Source: an uncultured Gammaproteobacteria bacterium
Lineage (GTDB): Bacteria; Pseudomonadota; Gammaproteobacteria; HK1
Assembly (NCBI GenBank): GCA_958295835.1
Contig: OY282378.1
Span: forward strand, 4,923,694-4,987,693
Length of the DNA stretch: 64,000 nt
Reading direction: 5' to 3'
Shown: in pieces, positions 10,607 through 19,173 of the stretch
How positions within the stretch are numbered: the stretch's first letter is position 1
How the letters are laid out: each line of letters begins with the position of its first letter
Notes under the pieces: generated by a model
Seen by the model: only the letters and a program-made list of their open reading frames with translations
Database searches by the model: none
What the model was told of the DNA's origin: nothing
Program-made: the position numbers and the translations under genes

Positions 10607-10991
10607 TTCGATGGATGTCAGGCATCATGAATTGACCTGCCGGGGCGAGGGGAGCGGTGTACCAAGGGGAGATGAAGAATCAGCGCAAGTCGCTGCTGCG
10701 GTTGATTCGGGCACTGAGCCCGAACGGTGAGGTGGTGAGCCACCTCATCAGGAGGCTCCATGAAACCGGACAAATGATGTGCTACTACACCGGACAGACT
10801 ACGTGCTCCCGACACCAGCCAGCCCCGCAAGGCGTATAGCCGATCGTGGTGCATGACTGGAGAGCAGTCATTCACACCTGTTAAATCAGTTTGTGTTTAT
10901 GATTTTACGGGTATGTTTTCAGCCTGTCGGCATCCGGGAAAGGGTCATGACGCATTTGGCGGTGCGACGCAGGCGTCGCTCCTTGCGGCTT
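10607..10991. other. Intergenic stretch with an imperfect hairpin
   Basis: No convincing gene. A 60-codon frame at 10657-10839 with start near a GGGGA is not recognisable. GAGCC-A-CCT / AGG-A-GGCTC at 10737-10758 folds into a hairpin with one A.A mismatch and a 4-nt loop. Two near-repeats beginning ACCGGACA follow (from about 10766 and 10789). These could be insertion-sequence end debris or the terminator of the toxin operon. Confidence 0.35.
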
Positions 10992-13076
10992 TCAGAACTC
11001 CTTGCACAGCCGCAGCGAGTCGTAGATCGCGGCGTGGATGTTGCGGCTCGCCACCGCGTCGCCGACCCGGAAGAGCATGAACTCCCCGCCCGGATTCGAT
11101 GCGATCTCCTGCGCGCACCCCGCGATCAGCGCCTCGATGTCCAGGGTCCCCCCGTTGCGTGCCCGCGGAGCGAGCTCCCGGAAGAGCTCCGCCGCCGGCA
11201 GGGTGCCGTGCTCGACCACGACCTGATCCACCACCCGCGCCTCCTCCGCGTCGCTGTACTCGTTGCGCAGCATCGCCCGCAGCCGGTTGCCCTCGCGCTC
11301 CACCGAGCGCAGCCGGTGGTCCGGGGTCAGCTTCACCCCCTTCGAGTAGAAGTTCCGCAGATACACCGGAAAGTTCGTCGCCCCGACCTCATGGGCGCTC
11401 ATGCGGTCCGGGGTCGCCAGCTCCACCGAAGACCCGCGCGAGGCGAGGAAATCGACCACGCTCGGTCCCTGGTGGTCCCCGTGGTCGTCGAACACCAGCA
11501 CCTCGGCGCCGGGCTCCACCTGCCCCCCGAGCACGTCCCAGACGCTCACCACATGCTCCGCACCTTCCACCCACTCCACGTTCGGCACCCCGCCGGTAGC
11601 CACCACCACGACGTCCGGCCGCTCCGCGAGCACGTCCTCCGCCTCCGCGTAGCGGTTGAGGTGCAGCGTGACGCCCAGGTGCTCGACCTCGGACGCGAGC
11701 CATTGGGCGATGCCGAGCAGGTCCTTGCGCCACGTCGCCTTCGCCGCCAGCACGATCTGCCCCCCCGGCTCGCTCGCCGCCTCGAAGAGCACCACCTCGT
11801 GCCCGCGCAACGCGGAGACCCGCGCCGCCTCCAGCCCGGCCGGCCCCGCCCCCACCACCACGACCTTGCGCCGCGGGCCGGGACCGGGCTCGACGACGTG
11901 TGGCATCGTCCGCTCGCGTCCCGTGGCGGGGTTGTGCAGGCAGAGCGCATCCCCGCCGACGTAGATGCGGTCGAGGCAGTAGCCGGCCCCGACGCAGGGG
12001 CGGATGCGCTCCTCCTCCCCCCGCATCATCTTCGCGGCGATGTGCGGGTCCGCCATGTGGGCGCGGGTCATCGCCACCATGTCCACCAGACCCTCCCGCA
12101 CGCAGTGCTCCGCCGTCGCGAGGTCGGTGATGCGGGTGGCGTGGAAGACCGCGAGTCCGGTTTCGCGCTTCATCTCCCCCGCGATGTCCACGAAGGGCGC
12201 GCGCGGACCGGCCATGCTCGGGATGGCCTGCGACAGCCCGCGCTCGTCCCCCACCTGCCCCGCGACCACGTTCATGAAGTCGCACAGGCCCGTGTCGGCG
12301 TAGAGCTTCGCCAGCGCCAGGCAGTCGTCCCGCGTAAGCCCGCCTTCCTTGAGCTCGTCGCCCATCATCCGGAAGCCGACCAGGAAGTCCTCCCCGACCC
12401 GGCGGCGCACCTCTTCGAGGACTTCGAGGCCGAAGCGGGCGCGGTTCTCGAGGCTCCCGCCGTACTCGTCGGTGCGCCGGTTGACCAGAGGCGTCCAGAA
12501 CTGGTGGATGAGATGCCCGTGGGCGAGCAGCTCGGTGCCGTCGAGCCCGCCCTCCTTGCAGCGCGCCGCGGCGTCGCCGAACGCGCGCACCACCCGCCGG
12601 ATGTCGTCGCGGTCCATCTCCTTGGGGAACGAGCGATGCGCGTGCTCGCGCACCACCGAGGGCGCCAGCGGCGGCAGCCAGTCCTCGACGTTCCACAGGG
12701 TGCGATGCCCCATATGGGTGATCTGGCACATGATCGCGCAGCCGTGCCGGCGGATACGCTCGGAGAACTCCCGCAGCACGGGAATGATCGAGTCGTCGCC
12801 GATGTAGATCTGGCCGAACGCGGAGGGCGAGTCCGGCGCGATGTTGGAGGAGCCGCCGAACATGGTGAGCGCGAGGCCGCCCTTCGCCTTCTCCTCGTGG
12901 TAGAGCTGGTAGCGCAGCTTCGGATGCTTGTCCTCGACGTATCCGGGGGCGTGGCTCGTGCTCATGAGCCGGTTCCTGAACGTCACGTGGCGGAGCCGGA
13001 AGGGCTCGAGAAGGTGCGGGTACGACGGATTCAGGCTCGGGCTCGGGCTTGCGCTCGGGTTCGGGCTCGATTTCAT
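10992..13076 (-). CDS. Old-Yellow-Enzyme/FAD flavoprotein, probable N-methyl-amine demethylase (DgcA/stachydrine-demethylase-like)
   Basis: About 694 residues: a variable Pro/Ser-rich N-terminus, an OYE barrel beginning LLEPFRLRHVTFRNRLMSTSHAPGY, the catalytic stretch LLAHGHLIHQFWTPLVNRRTD split across the barrel, then VVVVGAGPAGLEAARVSALRG opening the FAD/NAD half. The Fe-S segment reads RPCVGAGYC with a further Cys about 13 residues on; the second Cys of the classic CxxC pair is Ala, as I recall for the dimethylglycine/N-methylproline demethylase branch. GGAG lies 10 nt before the ATG. Its 5' region is duplicated at 15042-15282 as a truncated fragment, with a nuclease gene between the two copies. 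Exact substrate unknown. Confidence 0.8.
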   Translation of the reverse strand: MKSSPNPSASPSPSLNPSYPHLLEPFRLRHVTFRNRLMSTSHAPGYVEDKHPKLRYQLYHEEKAKGGLALTMFGGSSNIAPDSPSAFGQIYIGDDSIIPVLREFSERIRRHGCAIMCQITHMGHRTLWNVEDWLPPLAPSVVREHAHRSFPKEMDRDDIRRVVRAFGDAAARCKEGGLDGTELLAHGHLIHQFWTPLVNRRTDEYGGSLENRARFGLEVLEEVRRRVGEDFLVGFRMMGDELKEGGLTRDDCLALAKLYADTGLCDFMNVVAGQVGDERGLSQAIPSMAGPRAPFVDIAGEMKRETGLAVFHATRITDLATAEHCVREGLVDMVAMTRAHMADPHIAAKMMRGEEERIRPCVGAGYCLDRIYVGGDALCLHNPATGRERTMPHVVEPGPGPRRKVVVVGAGPAGLEAARVSALRGHEVVLFEAASEPGGQIVLAAKATWRKDLLGIAQWLASEVEHLGVTLHLNRYAEAEDVLAERPDVVVVATGGVPNVEWVEGAEHVVSVWDVLGGQVEPGAEVLVFDDHGDHQGPSVVDFLASRGSSVELATPDRMSAHEVGATNFPVYLRNFYSKGVKLTPDHRLRSVEREGNRLRAMLRNEYSDAEEARVVDQVVVEHGTLPAAELFRELAPRARNGGTLDIEALIAGCAQEIASNPGGEFMLFRVGDAVASRNIHAAIYDSLRLCKEF

Positions 13077-13135
13077 GCTGGTTGGACTCCGGTGGCCGGT
13101 TTGCCCGCATCATGACGAATCCGGGGCGCCGGGGC
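12870..13135 (-). repeat. 5' region of the intact flavoprotein gene, repeat unit A
   Basis: The first ~60 codons and the ~60 bp upstream of the gene. About 138 bp (12870-13008) match 15045-15180 with only about four differences; similarity then drops through the start codon and rises again upstream (TGCCCGCATCATG and GAATCCGGGGCGCCGGGG in both). The two units are in direct orientation about 2.2 kb apart and bracket the AAA-ATPase/nuclease gene. Confidence 0.85.
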
Positions 13136-13376
13136 GAGGGGGAAGCGGAGCAGCAGCGCATGGAACCGGGGCCGGTACATTCGGCTGTGGTTGCCTGCAT
13201 CACCACACACCAGGCGAAAGCCCATTACCTGTCCACGAGATCGGGGCAACTCCGGTTATTTTCATTCTTTGCATTCACCCGCCGCCGTCCTGCCTTGGCG
13301 CGGCCGGACCCCGGGAGCCGGTCGGCGAACGGTGCTTCCCGGTATGGCAGGTAAGGGGCAGGGCGGAACGGGCGCC
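13077..13376. other. Intergenic region between flavoprotein start and nuclease-gene stop
   Basis: Holds the flavoprotein upstream sequence (to about 13135, shared with the truncated copy) and then unique DNA with a short AT-rich patch near 13255-13275 (GGTTATTTTCATTCTTTGCA). No gene seen. If the nuclease gene is a mobile unit, its right boundary lies here. Confidence 0.4.
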
Positions 13377-14948
13377 TCACATCCCCCAGACCTCCACCGG
13401 TACACCGCCCTTCGACCGCTCTTGCCGGCGGAACACCTTCTCCTCCCAACCCCGCCCTGCGCGCTGGTCGATCACCACCAGATGTCCCGCCTCCGCCGCG
13501 CACCGGGCCATGTACCCCGCCGTCTGCTCCACCCCCTCCCCGACCGTGCTCTCCAACCCGTCCCCCGCCCGCACCACCTTGCACTCCACCACGTACTCCC
13601 GCATCCGGCCGCTCCCTGAGGGCGGGCTCTGCGGCCACATGATCAACAGGTCCACCCGCCCCCGGCCCAACCCGTACTCCCGCTCGATGCGACCACCCCC
13701 GTTCACCACCCGGTGCAGGTACGCCTGCAACAGAATCTGCGGCCACGCCTCCTCGTACATGAACCGGTTCTTCCAGTGCTCCGAGTGCCGGCGGAAGAAG
13801 TCCTGGAACGCCCCCAGCAGCTTGTCCAGGTTCAGGCTCCCGTCCGCGTCCACGTACCACTTCGTGCTCAGGTCCAGCTCCTCCTGCAGAATCCAGCCCA
13901 GCTCCCGCGGCACCACCTCCGCGTAGATGGGGTTGGCGATGCGTACCGGCTTGTCCCGGGCAATCAGGCCGAGGTCGCGCACGTACTCGACGTCGCGGTT
14001 GGTCGCGCGCCGTTCGTCCACCCCGCTGAGCATCGGCTCGACCACCCGGCGCACGCGGTCTTCCCGGAGCTTGTCCGCCAACTGGTCCAGATGCGTCACC
14101 CGGCGCACGATGAGCGCTTCACGCGCCTCGGCGATGTCGTCCGCGCTCACCGCACGGGTGCGGTCGCGCTTGGCCTTGCGCTCGAAGCAGGTCTCGTAGG
14201 CCAGCGCGTTCACCAGCCACGGCTGGCCCAGGGTCTGGGTCCATATCGCCTCGCGGGCGTCGTCCGTGAACGCCTGTCCCGTCTCCCGGGTGTGCTGGTC
14301 GAGGAGGGTCAACGTCTCCTCTTGGGTGAAATCTCCGAGCCGCAACGACTTCGCCACGATGTTGAAGGGGCTGCTGGTGGACCGGATGCGGTAGTCGCGC
14401 ACGTCGCGCAGCCCGCACAGCACCACGCACTGCGGAAACGCCTCCGGGCGCATGGGGTAGCCCCCCCGTAGCTGCTGGAGCACCGAGAGCAACGGGTCAC
14501 CCTGGAGGGTGTCGATCTCGTCGATGAGCAGCACCAGCGGCTTCGGGGATGCCTCCGACCAGCGCTTCAGCGCTTCGCGAAGCGCCCTGCTCGGGCCGAA
14601 CTCCGCGAGGATGCCGGACCAGTGCCTGGCCAGGAAGTCGTCGCCCAATGCCGACCGCGCGTCCGAGCCCAGTGCGGAGAGCACCACCCGCATCGCCTCC
14701 ACCATGTCGTCGCGGGCCGTGCGCGCCTCCTCGACGGTGGTGTACACGCAGCCGTAGCCCTGGGCGTTCAGCAGGTCGCACAGCGCGAGCAGGGCGGAGG
14801 TCTTGCCGGTCTGGCGCGGGGCGTGCAGCACGAAGTACTTCTTCATCAGCACGAGCGCCAGGACCTCGTCGAGGTCGAAGCGTTCGAGCGGCGGGATGCA
14901 GTAGTGGTCGGCGGGTTTGACGGGGCCGGCAGTGTTGAAGAAGCGCAT
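13377..14948 (-). CDS. AAA-ATPase-like protein with C-terminal PD-(D/E)XK nuclease domain, copy 1
   Basis: About 523 residues. The N-terminal P-loop ATPase has Walker A APRQTGKT near residue 40, Walker B LVLLIDEID near 140 and a sensor-like LCGLRDVRDYRIR. A winged-helix-like middle follows (LREDRVRRVVEPMLSG). The C-terminus has a restriction-type nuclease core: GRGRVDLLIMWP, YVVECKVV (D...ExK) and the QTAGYM helix. I use the ATG at 14948 (GAGGA 8 nt upstream), because the paralogue at 61719 starts at the same conserved point. Such AAA/PD-(D/E)XK genes (AAA-ATPase_like/DUF1703-type) are multi-copy in many genomes and of unknown function; mobile or defence roles have been proposed. It lies between a truncated and an intact flavoprotein 5' end. 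Confidence 0.85.
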   Translation of the reverse strand: MRFFNTAGPVKPADHYCIPPLERFDLDEVLALVLMKKYFVLHAPRQTGKTSALLALCDLLNAQGYGCVYTTVEEARTARDDMVEAMRVVLSALGSDARSALGDDFLARHWSGILAEFGPSRALREALKRWSEASPKPLVLLIDEIDTLQGDPLLSVLQQLRGGYPMRPEAFPQCVVLCGLRDVRDYRIRSTSSPFNIVAKSLRLGDFTQEETLTLLDQHTRETGQAFTDDAREAIWTQTLGQPWLVNALAYETCFERKAKRDRTRAVSADDIAEAREALIVRRVTHLDQLADKLREDRVRRVVEPMLSGVDERRATNRDVEYVRDLGLIARDKPVRIANPIYAEVVPRELGWILQEELDLSTKWYVDADGSLNLDKLLGAFQDFFRRHSEHWKNRFMYEEAWPQILLQAYLHRVVNGGGRIEREYGLGRGRVDLLIMWPQSPPSGSGRMREYVVECKVVRAGDGLESTVGEGVEQTAGYMARCAAEAGHLVVIDQRAGRGWEEKVFRRQERSKGGVPVEVWGM

Positions 14949-15041
14949 GGTTCGGTTCCTCGCTTTCATCGGCAGGACCTTCGCGGACCTCCGCCGACAC
15001 TCGTCGCAGGCTGTCCCGATTATCACCGCCATCGCACGACA

Positions 15042-15222
15042 GGGCGAGGCCGCCCCTGGCCTTCTCCTCGTGGTAGAGCTGGTAGCGCAGCTTCGGATGC
15101 TTGTCCTCGACGTACCCGGGGGCGTGGCTCGTACTCATGAGCCGGTTCCTGAACGTCACGTGGCGGAGCCGGAAGGGCTGGAGGAGAGAGGGGTACCGGC
15201 TTTGGATCTGGTTCTGGCTCAT
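15042..15222 (-). pseudogene. Truncated 5' fragment of an OYE/FAD flavoprotein gene
   Basis: Starts with ATG at 15222 behind a GGGAG site and encodes about 60 residues nearly identical to the start of the intact flavoprotein (PFRLRHVTFRNRLMSTSHAP; HPKLRYQLYHEEKARGGLAL). Similarity stops abruptly near 15045 inside the codons for GGLAL, and the frame runs into the leader of the AAA-nuclease gene. The remaining ~630 codons are absent here. The N-terminal 12 residues differ from the intact gene, so this may be a remnant of a paralogue rather than a fresh duplication. Confidence 0.85.
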
Positions 15223-15282
15223 GCTCGTAGGCTCCCGAGAATTGGCTGCCCGCATCATGCCCGAATCCGGGGCGCCGGGGAC
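15045..15282 (-). repeat. 5' region of flavoprotein gene, repeat unit B
   Basis: Direct-repeat partner of 12870-13135. The left edge of homology (GCGAGGCCGCCC) is sharp; the right edge falls after GGGGCGCCGGGG upstream of the start codon. Confidence 0.8.
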
Positions 15283-15627
15283 AACCGGGGGGCGGCGTGC
15301 GCCGGACCACGGGATCCCCACGTAGCGGCGAGTGAACGCAGACGCGCGCCTTTCACACGCCCCTCGGATCGATACGTCGTCGATTGCGGATTTCACCGAC
15401 ATGTACTTCGACGGCTCCATGAAGCCAGAGTACCGGAGGAAGATCCGGCAGCCATTAAGCACTGGAGGAGAGGCGGTGGAGATCGAGCGACGGAACGCCA
15501 AGGAGTACAAGGAGCCACGCACCCTCACAGTGGTCCAATTGCTCCTGACACATCACGGAAGGGAAATTGTATCTTCAATTGGGCACGTGTAGATTGGATT
15601 TCGCCTCCATAAATGACGGAGACCAAA
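15283..15627. other. Intergenic region upstream of ardC-like gene
   Basis: Base composition becomes AT-richer toward the ardC-like start (TGTATCTTCAATTGG near 15570), consistent with a promoter on acquired DNA. An 86-codon open frame (15332-15592, +) has no recognisable features, and I do not call it a gene. Confidence 0.4.
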
Positions 15628-16587
15628 ATGCCGGTGCAAACAACCTCGCTGAATGAAGTGACTTCCTGGTTGATGGACGAGTTGAGAAAAGAAAGGGCTC
15701 CCTGGATAAAGCCGTGGGCGGACCTTTCCGTCCGTATCGGCGGGGAGAGCTTTCCGATAAACGGCTGGCCGAGCAACATTCGATCACCGCGCTCTTACTA
15801 CGGACCTCTCAACATGTTGCACCTGACGCAGCAATTGCGGGCAAGAAAGGCCGATTACCGGTCCAACCTCTGGATTACCCCCCAGGCACTCGAGAAACTG
15901 AAAGTACCAGCTACCGGGGAAGACCCGTACAAGATCTTCAACTTTATCCAAGGTCGTGGTGGTTACGCTTTCACGTTCCGGGAAGTCTTCCATGTCGAAC
16001 AATTCGACGACTGCGAGAAAGTCATGGGATTCAGCTTTGTCGATTTCGATGCAGGTAAACATGGATATTCCTACAAACGGTCAAAGAATGCTCTGGAAGC
16101 ATTGGAGCAGAAGCACCGGCTGTATGTCCGCGAAGGCCAGCGATATGCCGCGTTTCATCCGGAGACCGAGTACGTGTCGATGCCCGGTATCGGCCAGTTC
16201 ATCGAAAAGCACGGCAAGAATGACGGCGAAGCGCACTACTGGGCGACCATGTGGCACGAGGTCGTTCATTGGACCGGACATCGCCGCAGGCTCGATCGAA
16301 CCCTGACCGGCATGGGCGGGGATGAGGCGGCCTACGCGTTTGAGGAACTCGTCGCGGAGATCGGATCTGCATACCTGTGTGCGAACTTCGGGATCAGGGG
16401 CGAGCTGCAGCATGCGGAATACATGAAGTCCTGGTTGCAGGTTCTCGAAGACCGGGGGGACGAGGCCCTGGCCAAGGCGTTCATCAGTGCGCAGAAGGCG
16501 GCCAGTTGGGTGTTGAAGGAGTCCAGGAATCAACGGCGACGTGCGGATGAAGGCCAATTCGGCGACTTCCGGGGCGAGTCTTATTGA
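15628..16587 (+). CDS. ArdC-like antirestriction/ssDNA-binding protein with zincin-type domain
   Basis: About 319 residues. The N-terminal domain (to about 150) matches the ArdC_N ssDNA-binding region found on conjugative plasmids; the C-terminal metallopeptidase-like domain has HEVVHWTGH (HExxH) plus a downstream Glu in FEELVAEIGSAYLC. ArdC proteins shield incoming plasmid DNA from host restriction. The ATG at 15628 has GGAG 6 nt upstream and is preferred to the ATG at 15613. The DNA is visibly less GC-rich than its neighbours. Its stop overlaps by 7 bp the stop of the convergent DprA-like gene. Probably a remnant of plasmid or integrative element cargo. Confidence 0.85.
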   Translation: MPVQTTSLNEVTSWLMDELRKERAPWIKPWADLSVRIGGESFPINGWPSNIRSPRSYYGPLNMLHLTQQLRARKADYRSNLWITPQALEKLKVPATGEDPYKIFNFIQGRGGYAFTFREVFHVEQFDDCEKVMGFSFVDFDAGKHGYSYKRSKNALEALEQKHRLYVREGQRYAAFHPETEYVSMPGIGQFIEKHGKNDGEAHYWATMWHEVVHWTGHRRRLDRTLTGMGGDEAAYAFEELVAEIGSAYLCANFGIRGELQHAEYMKSWLQVLEDRGDEALAKAFISAQKAASWVLKESRNQRRRADEGQFGDFRGESY

Positions 16588-18085
16588 TTGAACAGGTGAC
16601 CGATTGAATCATTGGAGCGATACCTGACGGGCCGAGAGTGCTTGTCGAGCACACCTTCCTTCACCAAGCGCTTCAGGCAAGCCCGGACCTGCTTCCCGGA
16701 AAGCTGAAGCGCCTCGGTGATCTCGGCCTCGGTCTTGCACACGTCCGTCCCCTTAAACAGTTCCCTGATCTTCCCTTCGGTGAAGCGTACGAGCCAGATC
16801 TCGGCCTGCTTCTTCGGGATTTGAAGCGTTTCGGCGACGGCGTCTTCCGTCCTGGGTCCATCCATGCGTTCGATCAGTTTCCGGACCTTGGCGAACAATT
16901 CGCCGGCGGGGATGGAATCTGCGACGGCGCAAGGCTCGGGTGTCCGTGTCGGCGCTGCTGGCGTCGTCTGCGGACCGCCCTCCGAGGGCGCCGGTCCATC
17001 CCGGACGGCTGTCGAATGCGGTCGTTGTTCCGGAGCGTCGTATTCCTCGCTTGACGCAATATCCGGAATCCTTTCGAGTGCCTCCGATCCGCTCCGGACG
17101 TTCGCCGAAAGCGTCTGTTGCCGCGGGGCGCCGTATTCCTCGCCTGCCGCCGCATCCAGGATCCTTCCCAATGCCTCCGAGGTCTCCGGATCCGGCCATC
17201 GCATCGCCCCCCGTTCCCGAAGCCCCTCGAGACCCTTCCCCTTCGTGCCGTTGGCGCGAACGTAGACCGGTACGAGCTTCAGCTTGTCGAGCTGCTCGAT
17301 CGCCCCGGTCCAGGTGCCTCCTTTTCCGTAGTCCGAGTTGACGACCAGCGCCGCGTCCGAGAGCGCGTAGATCAGCTTGTTGCGTTGCATCGCATGTCCG
17401 ACCTGGAAACGGGCCGCGGGATCGTATGGGGAGATCAGGACCAGCCGCCCGTCCATCAGCGCTTCCCGATGTTCCCGGAGTATCGCCGCCTTTTCGAGGC
17501 CGTCGGCCAGGACGCCCGCCACGCGCCCGCCCGCATCCAGCGCCCCGCGCATCGCAGCCCGGTCGACGCCCCGGGACCGCCCGATACCAGGCTGCGTCCC
17601 GCCGATGCGGCGAGTCGCCCCACATCCTCGGTGTATTGAATCAGCGCCTCGTGCACGTTCCGGGAGCCGACGACCGCCAAGCCGCCGGTGCTCAGGATCG
17701 CGGCCTCGCCACAGCCGTAGAGTATCGGGGGAGCGTCCTCTCCAAGGCGCTGCTTCAGGCGGCGCGGGTAATCGGCATCCGCCCGGCTCAGGACCCAGAT
17801 CGCCCGCGTCCGCCAGCGTTCCACCGCTTGGGCGAGGAGAAACCCGCGACCGAGCAGCCGTTCGAGTCGTTCGGAATCCAGCTCGACCCGGCACTCGCCC
17901 ACGATCTCGCGCGTCCCGGTATCCAGCAGATCGGCGGGTTGGCGCCGCAACTCACGGAGCCGGCGGGCAAGCCGGCGGTACTCGCCGGCGCCGAGCGGTT
18001 TGACGGAAGGCTTGCCTCGCCCGGCAATCAACGGCGCGGTCAGCAGCAGGATCGCCTTCGTGTTGGAAGACAGCTCGAACGTCAT
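16581..18085 (-). pseudogene. DprA-like protein (ShosA-type), frameshifted
   Basis: Two frames together give one DprA/Smf-like protein. The first frame starts at the ATG at 18085 (MTFELSSNTKAILLLTAPLI), runs through GLAVVGSRNVHEALIQYTEDV and RSLVSGG, then is lost near 17566-17586. The second frame resumes with SRGVDRAAMRGALDAGG, carries VLISPYDPAARFQVGHAMQRN and ALVVNSDYGKGGTWTGAIEQL, and ends in two winged-helix-like segments (IERMDGPRTEDAVAETLQIP; ITEALQLSGKQVRACLKRLV). One missing base in GGGCGGTCCCGGGG would restore the frame. The start overlaps the stop of an upstream phosphoribosyltransferase remnant (ATGA). This matches the DprA-like antitoxin of ShosTA. Sequencing error rather than decay cannot be excluded. 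Confidence 0.78.
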
Positions 18086-18400
18086 CAATCGTGACTCGTC
18101 AGGGCGAGGGCGAGCGGCCACACTTCGCCGCTGCCCTTCGAGCGCAACAGCCACGCGGCGACCGTCAACGTCCAGCGCGAATCCACCATGTCGTCCACCA
18201 GCAGCACCGGTCCACCGGGCAGCCGCTCCAGGGAGGCCCGCGAGCGAGCCATCCACGTTGCGCGCCTGCTGGACGCTGTTCGCCATCGATTTCTGCTCCG
18301 CCCGATCCTCGACCTTCGAAAGCGACCGATGGAATAGCAGTCCCATCTCCGTCGCCAGGCGGAGGGCCGCGTATGTCCACGCGCAGCCCGGCGTAACCGT
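18085..18400 (-). pseudogene. Phosphoribosyltransferase remnant (ShosT-like), truncated and frameshifted
   Basis: The C-terminal part of a PRTase. One frame encodes YAALRLATEMGLLFHRS, EDRAEQKSMANSVQQARN and VDGSLAGL. After one extra C near 18228-18232 the other frame encodes ERLPGGPVLLVDDMVDSRW, containing the PRPP-binding VLLVDDMVDS loop, and ends at ALALTSHD with its stop overlapping the DprA-like start. The same tail follows RecQ helicases in some proteins, but no helicase is present here. Upstream of about 18400 no PRTase sequence is visible, so the N-terminal half seems lost. Bases 18401-18526 hold nothing I recognise. Confidence 0.7.
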
Positions 18401-18526
18401 AACCGGCGTAGCAGGCGTGCTTGGCGGCGTCGCTGTCCTTCCGATGACGGGCGAATTGGCGGGAAAGGTCGGAGAGGGGGGGCGTCGAGTTCGCCGCGCG
18501 GACGCCCATGCTGCCGCCCGGAGAGA

Positions 18527-18940
18527 TCATCGGCGCAACCAGTTCTCCAACGCAATTCCTCCAACCTTGGAAAAATGCCGCTCGTTGTTCGTGACGAGCA
18601 CGCAGCCGAGGGCCAGCGCATGGGCGGCGATCATGGTGTCGTTGCGGCCAATGGGGGTCCCCGCATCGAACAACCTTCCCTGAATGCGGGCATATGCGTC
18701 CGCCGCATCCCGGCCCCAGGCCATCACGCCGCTCAACCTTTCGCAGAACGACCGAACCAGCGCGTGGTGCCGGACGGCGTTCCGCGATCGCTCGGCGCCC
18801 AGTCTCAACTCGGCATAGGTCACGGCGGAGATCGAGATCTCCGCCCCCGAACGGGCGCGGGTCTGCATGGTCGCGAGCAGGCGGGGGTCGTGTCGTCGGA
18901 TGACGTAGCTGCAAATATCCGTATCAAGCATGTACCGCAT
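18527..18940 (-). CDS. vapC: VapC-family PIN-domain ribonuclease toxin
   Basis: 137 residues with the PIN active site: MLDTDICSYVI (first Asp), AVTYAELRLGAE (Glu), GRNDTMIAAHALALG (third acidic cluster) and LVTNNERHF (fourth). VapC toxins cleave tRNA or rRNA. It follows vapB with an ATGA overlap at 18940-18942. The gene appears intact, unlike the DprA/PRTase pair directly downstream. Confidence 0.92.
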   Translation of the reverse strand: MRYMLDTDICSYVIRRHDPRLLATMQTRARSGAEISISAVTYAELRLGAERSRNAVRHHALVRSFCERLSGVMAWGRDAADAYARIQGRLFDAGTPIGRNDTMIAAHALALGCVLVTNNERHFSKVGGIALENWLRR

Positions 18941-19173
18941 CAGAAGAGGATCCGGCCCTCACCCATCAAATCAGGCCGCTCGGCCATGAAGTCGTCATCC
19001 GCCATGGACACCTCGCTGGCGAAGGAAGTCCAACTCTTGCGTGCGGGGGTGACGATCAGTGCGTCGCCCTCTTTGCGCAGGATGACCTCGGCTACACCCT
19101 CGAATTGATATGCCTTGGGAATCCGCACGGCCTGACTGCGGCCGTTGGTGAACAGTTTCGCGGTGATCTCCAT
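18940..19173 (-). CDS. vapB: VapB-family antitoxin (AbrB/MazE fold)
   Basis: 77 residues: the N-terminal DNA-binding hairpin AKLFTNGRSQAVRIPKAYQF is typical of VapB, and the acidic C-terminus (MADDDFMAERPDLM) likely occupies the VapC active-site groove. AGGAG lies 6 nt before the ATG. It should autoregulate with VapC; ATATC-N5-GATAT at 19206-19220 is a candidate operator. Confidence 0.9.
   Translation of the reverse strand: MEITAKLFTNGRSQAVRIPKAYQFEGVAEVILRKEGDALIVTPARKSWTSFASEVSMADDDFMAERPDLMGEGRILF

Noticed and set aside
10893..13115. 740-codon open frame on the + strand
   Set aside because: Antisense to the OYE/FAD flavoprotein gene; composition is that of a GC-rich shadow frame with no domain.
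15332..15592. 86-codon frame upstream of the ArdC-like gene
   Set aside because: No recognisable motif or convincing ribosome site; treated as intergenic.
18401..18526. Possible N-terminal part of the PRTase or a separate gene
   Set aside because: Translations in all frames show nothing PRTase-like; one frame gives a Tyr/Gly stretch I cannot assign.
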